Assembly (NCBI GenBank): GCA_947381875.1
Contig: CANCXY010000197.1
Span: 1-6,310, forward strand
Direction of reading: 5' to 3'
From: an uncultured Clostridia bacterium
GTDB lineage: Bacteria; Bacillota; Clostridia; Oscillospirales; Ruminococcaceae
DNA length: 6,310 bases
Each line of letters opens with the position of its first letter. Position 1 is the stretch's first letter. A program made the position numbers and the translations under genes. Below the pieces are notes generated by a model that was not told the DNA's origin, made no database searches, and worked only from the letters and a program-made list of their open reading frames with translations. This document shows, piece after piece, positions 5,086 to 6,310 of this stretch.

Positions 5086-6264
5086 TCAGCCCAGCGCCGG
5101 TTCCGGCGTCCACATTTCGATGGGTTCCTGCTCGTCCGCGCCCTTCAGCAGCGCGGCACGGGAAACGATGGCGTAAGACTGGCGGGTGTCGTCCCAGGTG
5201 GTTTCCAGCGGCCCGGTGGTAATCAGCATATAGTCGCCGTCGCCCGTCTGGGCAATGGGGCCGGTGTTGGGCAGATAGGCTTCCCACTGTTCGGAAGGGA
5301 ACGCCAGCGTCTCGGCACGTTCCATGTTCAACAGATAGATCGTATTCTTCATACGCCCGTTGCCTTCCTCTGTCAGGCTGATTTTCAGATAGGGTTCCTG
5401 CCCCTCGCGCACAGCGGGCAGCATGCCCGCCACCGAAATACTGGTACGCGGGCCTATATCCAAAAACTCCTCCATCATGCGCAGTTCCCCGGTGAACAGG
5501 TCAACTTGCCAGACGCGGTAATCCATCATGGTATCCTTTTCCCTGTAGACGCGCTCTGTGCAGTAGAGCTTCCCATCATGCAAAGCCTCGCCGCCTGTGA
5601 ACGACCCATTCAGCATCTCCGGGAGTATCGCCAACTCCCGGCGCAGGCCCGAAACAGTATCATAGTAGATGAACCTCATGTTTGACAGTGTGTAAAGATC
5701 CTCCGTCAGCCTGTCCGGTTCGATGGACGCGGCGGACGGGCACAAGGCGCTGTCAAACGGGATCTGATAGAACACAACGATCAGCCCTGTGCCTGCCGCG
5801 CCGAGGACCTGCGGGCTGCCTGCCCTGCCACCGTGCAGGGGGAAACAGGTGCCGGCGCCCGTGGCAAGGTCGATGCGCACACCCGTATTCCCCGCCCCGC
5901 CGGAATCGTATATGGTGCCATAGAGCATTGAACCATCCGTACAGGTAAAATTGTCCGCGTATACCTCACAGTCCAACGGGAAAACGTACAGTTCCCTGCG
6001 GTTCCCGGCAGCCGGGTCGACCTCCCATAGCTGGGCGCGCCCGTTGTCCTCCTGCGCGGAGATAGAATTTGCCCCCCGCAGCAGGTATATCTTATCGCCG
6101 ATACAGGTGAGCGCTGACAGTACATTTTCCTTCACATAGGCCGGGCAGGATTCATCGGCATGCGGGCAGCCCTCCACGCCGCACAGCGGGGCCTGACGGC
6201 GGGTGGCGTAGTCAGTTTTCAGGATCAGCCTTTTCCTGCCGCTCTCCCCGCTCCCCGCGTCTAT
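5086..6264 (-). CDS. Unrecognised, probably exported beta-propeller-like protein, N-terminus missing
   Basis: The frame runs from a TGA at 5088-5086 back to the adapter junction at 6264, giving 392 codons with no start in view. A GTG at 6177 is in frame but is not the likely start, because clean coding continues above it (GRKRLILKTDYATRRQAPLC). Near the visible N-terminus is a Cys/His cluster, LCGVEGCPHADESCPAY. After it come repeating strand-rich units such as IGDKIYLLRG, DGSMLYGTIYD, HDGKLYCTERVY and GDYMLITTG, the pattern of a TolB/DUF5050-like beta-propeller. I recall similar lipoprotein-like proteins in Oscillospiraceae, so a signal peptide may lie beyond the junction; this cannot be seen. 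No catalytic motif is evident and I do not assign a function. It ends 153 bp before the NusG-II gene, and co-transcription with it is possible. Confidence 0.75.
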   Translation of the reverse strand: MDAGSGESGRKRLILKTDYATRRQAPLCGVEGCPHADESCPAYVKENVLSALTCIGDKIYLLRGANSISAQEDNGRAQLWEVDPAAGNRRELYVFPLDCEVYADNFTCTDGSMLYGTIYDSGGAGNTGVRIDLATGAGTCFPLHGGRAGSPQVLGAAGTGLIVVFYQIPFDSALCPSAASIEPDRLTEDLYTLSNMRFIYYDTVSGLRRELAILPEMLNGSFTGGEALHDGKLYCTERVYREKDTMMDYRVWQVDLFTGELRMMEEFLDIGPRTSISVAGMLPAVREGQEPYLKISLTEEGNGRMKNTIYLLNMERAETLAFPSEQWEAYLPNTGPIAQTGDGDYMLITTGPLETTWDDTRQSYAIVSRAALLKGADEQEPIEMWTPEPALG

Positions 6265-6310
6265 AGATCGGAAGAGCGTCGTGTAGGGAAAGAGTGTTGC
6301 GAGACGTGTA
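6265..6310 (+). other. Illumina TruSeq adapter with index (artefact, not genomic)
   Basis: From 6265 the sequence begins AGATCGGAAGAGCGTCGTG and continues as the TruSeq universal (read 2 read-through) adapter to 6297. The next eight bases, TGCGAGAC (6298-6305), occupy the i5 index position of dual-index libraries, and the following GTGTA (6306-6310) matches the constant sequence after that index. Genomic sequence ends at 6264. The minus-strand frame of the neighbouring gene stays open through the adapter, so automatic annotation would add a false N-terminus. Confidence 0.97.

Noticed and set aside
4963..5685. Plus-strand ORF of 240 codons
   Set aside because: It is antisense to the propeller-like gene, whose frame has coherent repeated strand motifs; no ribosome-binding site or family signal supports the plus frame.

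Overview
The window looks like one end of a short-read assembly contig from a high-GC gut-type Clostridia genome. The Oscillospiraceae/Ruminococcaceae group is my best guess, from gene content, codon use and protein style; no marker gene proves it. All recognisable genes are on the minus strand, so transcription runs from high to low coordinates. The last 46 bases (6265-6310) are Illumina adapter, not genome.

In transcription order: (1) the C-terminal 392 codons of an unrecognised, probably exported, beta-propeller-like protein (5086-6264), whose N-terminus is cut off by the adapter junction. (2) A membrane-anchored NusG domain II protein (4579-4932). (3) A hairpin-rich dispersed repeat (4473-4567), followed by a good promoter (4446-4474). 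(4) A 44-codon ORF (4217-4351) that copies the start region of the NusG-II gene and overlaps the next gene by ATGA. (5) A Gx-family membrane transporter (3735-4220). (6) A cluster of hairpins including a terminator/attenuator (3661-3731). (7) A MATE efflux transporter (2301-3638). (8) An extended -10 promoter and a 5' UTR stem-loop leading into a beta-CASP metallo-beta-lactamase-fold protein, a likely RNA-processing enzyme (552-2162). (9) A second copy of the dispersed repeat (441-550) and a strong intrinsic terminator (383-413). (10) The promoter and first part of an Rpn-family PD-(D/E)XK nuclease gene (1-197), frameshifted in the sequence as given.

NusG-II and Gx proteins are, to my knowledge, often neighbours in Firmicutes. 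Here their probable ancestral pairing has been interrupted by a repeat, a promoter and the duplicated NusG-II start. The MATE gene is probably reached by read-through past the attenuator. The beta-CASP gene has its own promoter and is a separate unit. I see no CRISPR array, tRNA, rRNA, complete insertion sequence, toxin-antitoxin pair or recognisable defence system. The most interesting features are non-coding: the paired hairpin repeats, the duplicated gene start, and the attenuator before the MATE gene.
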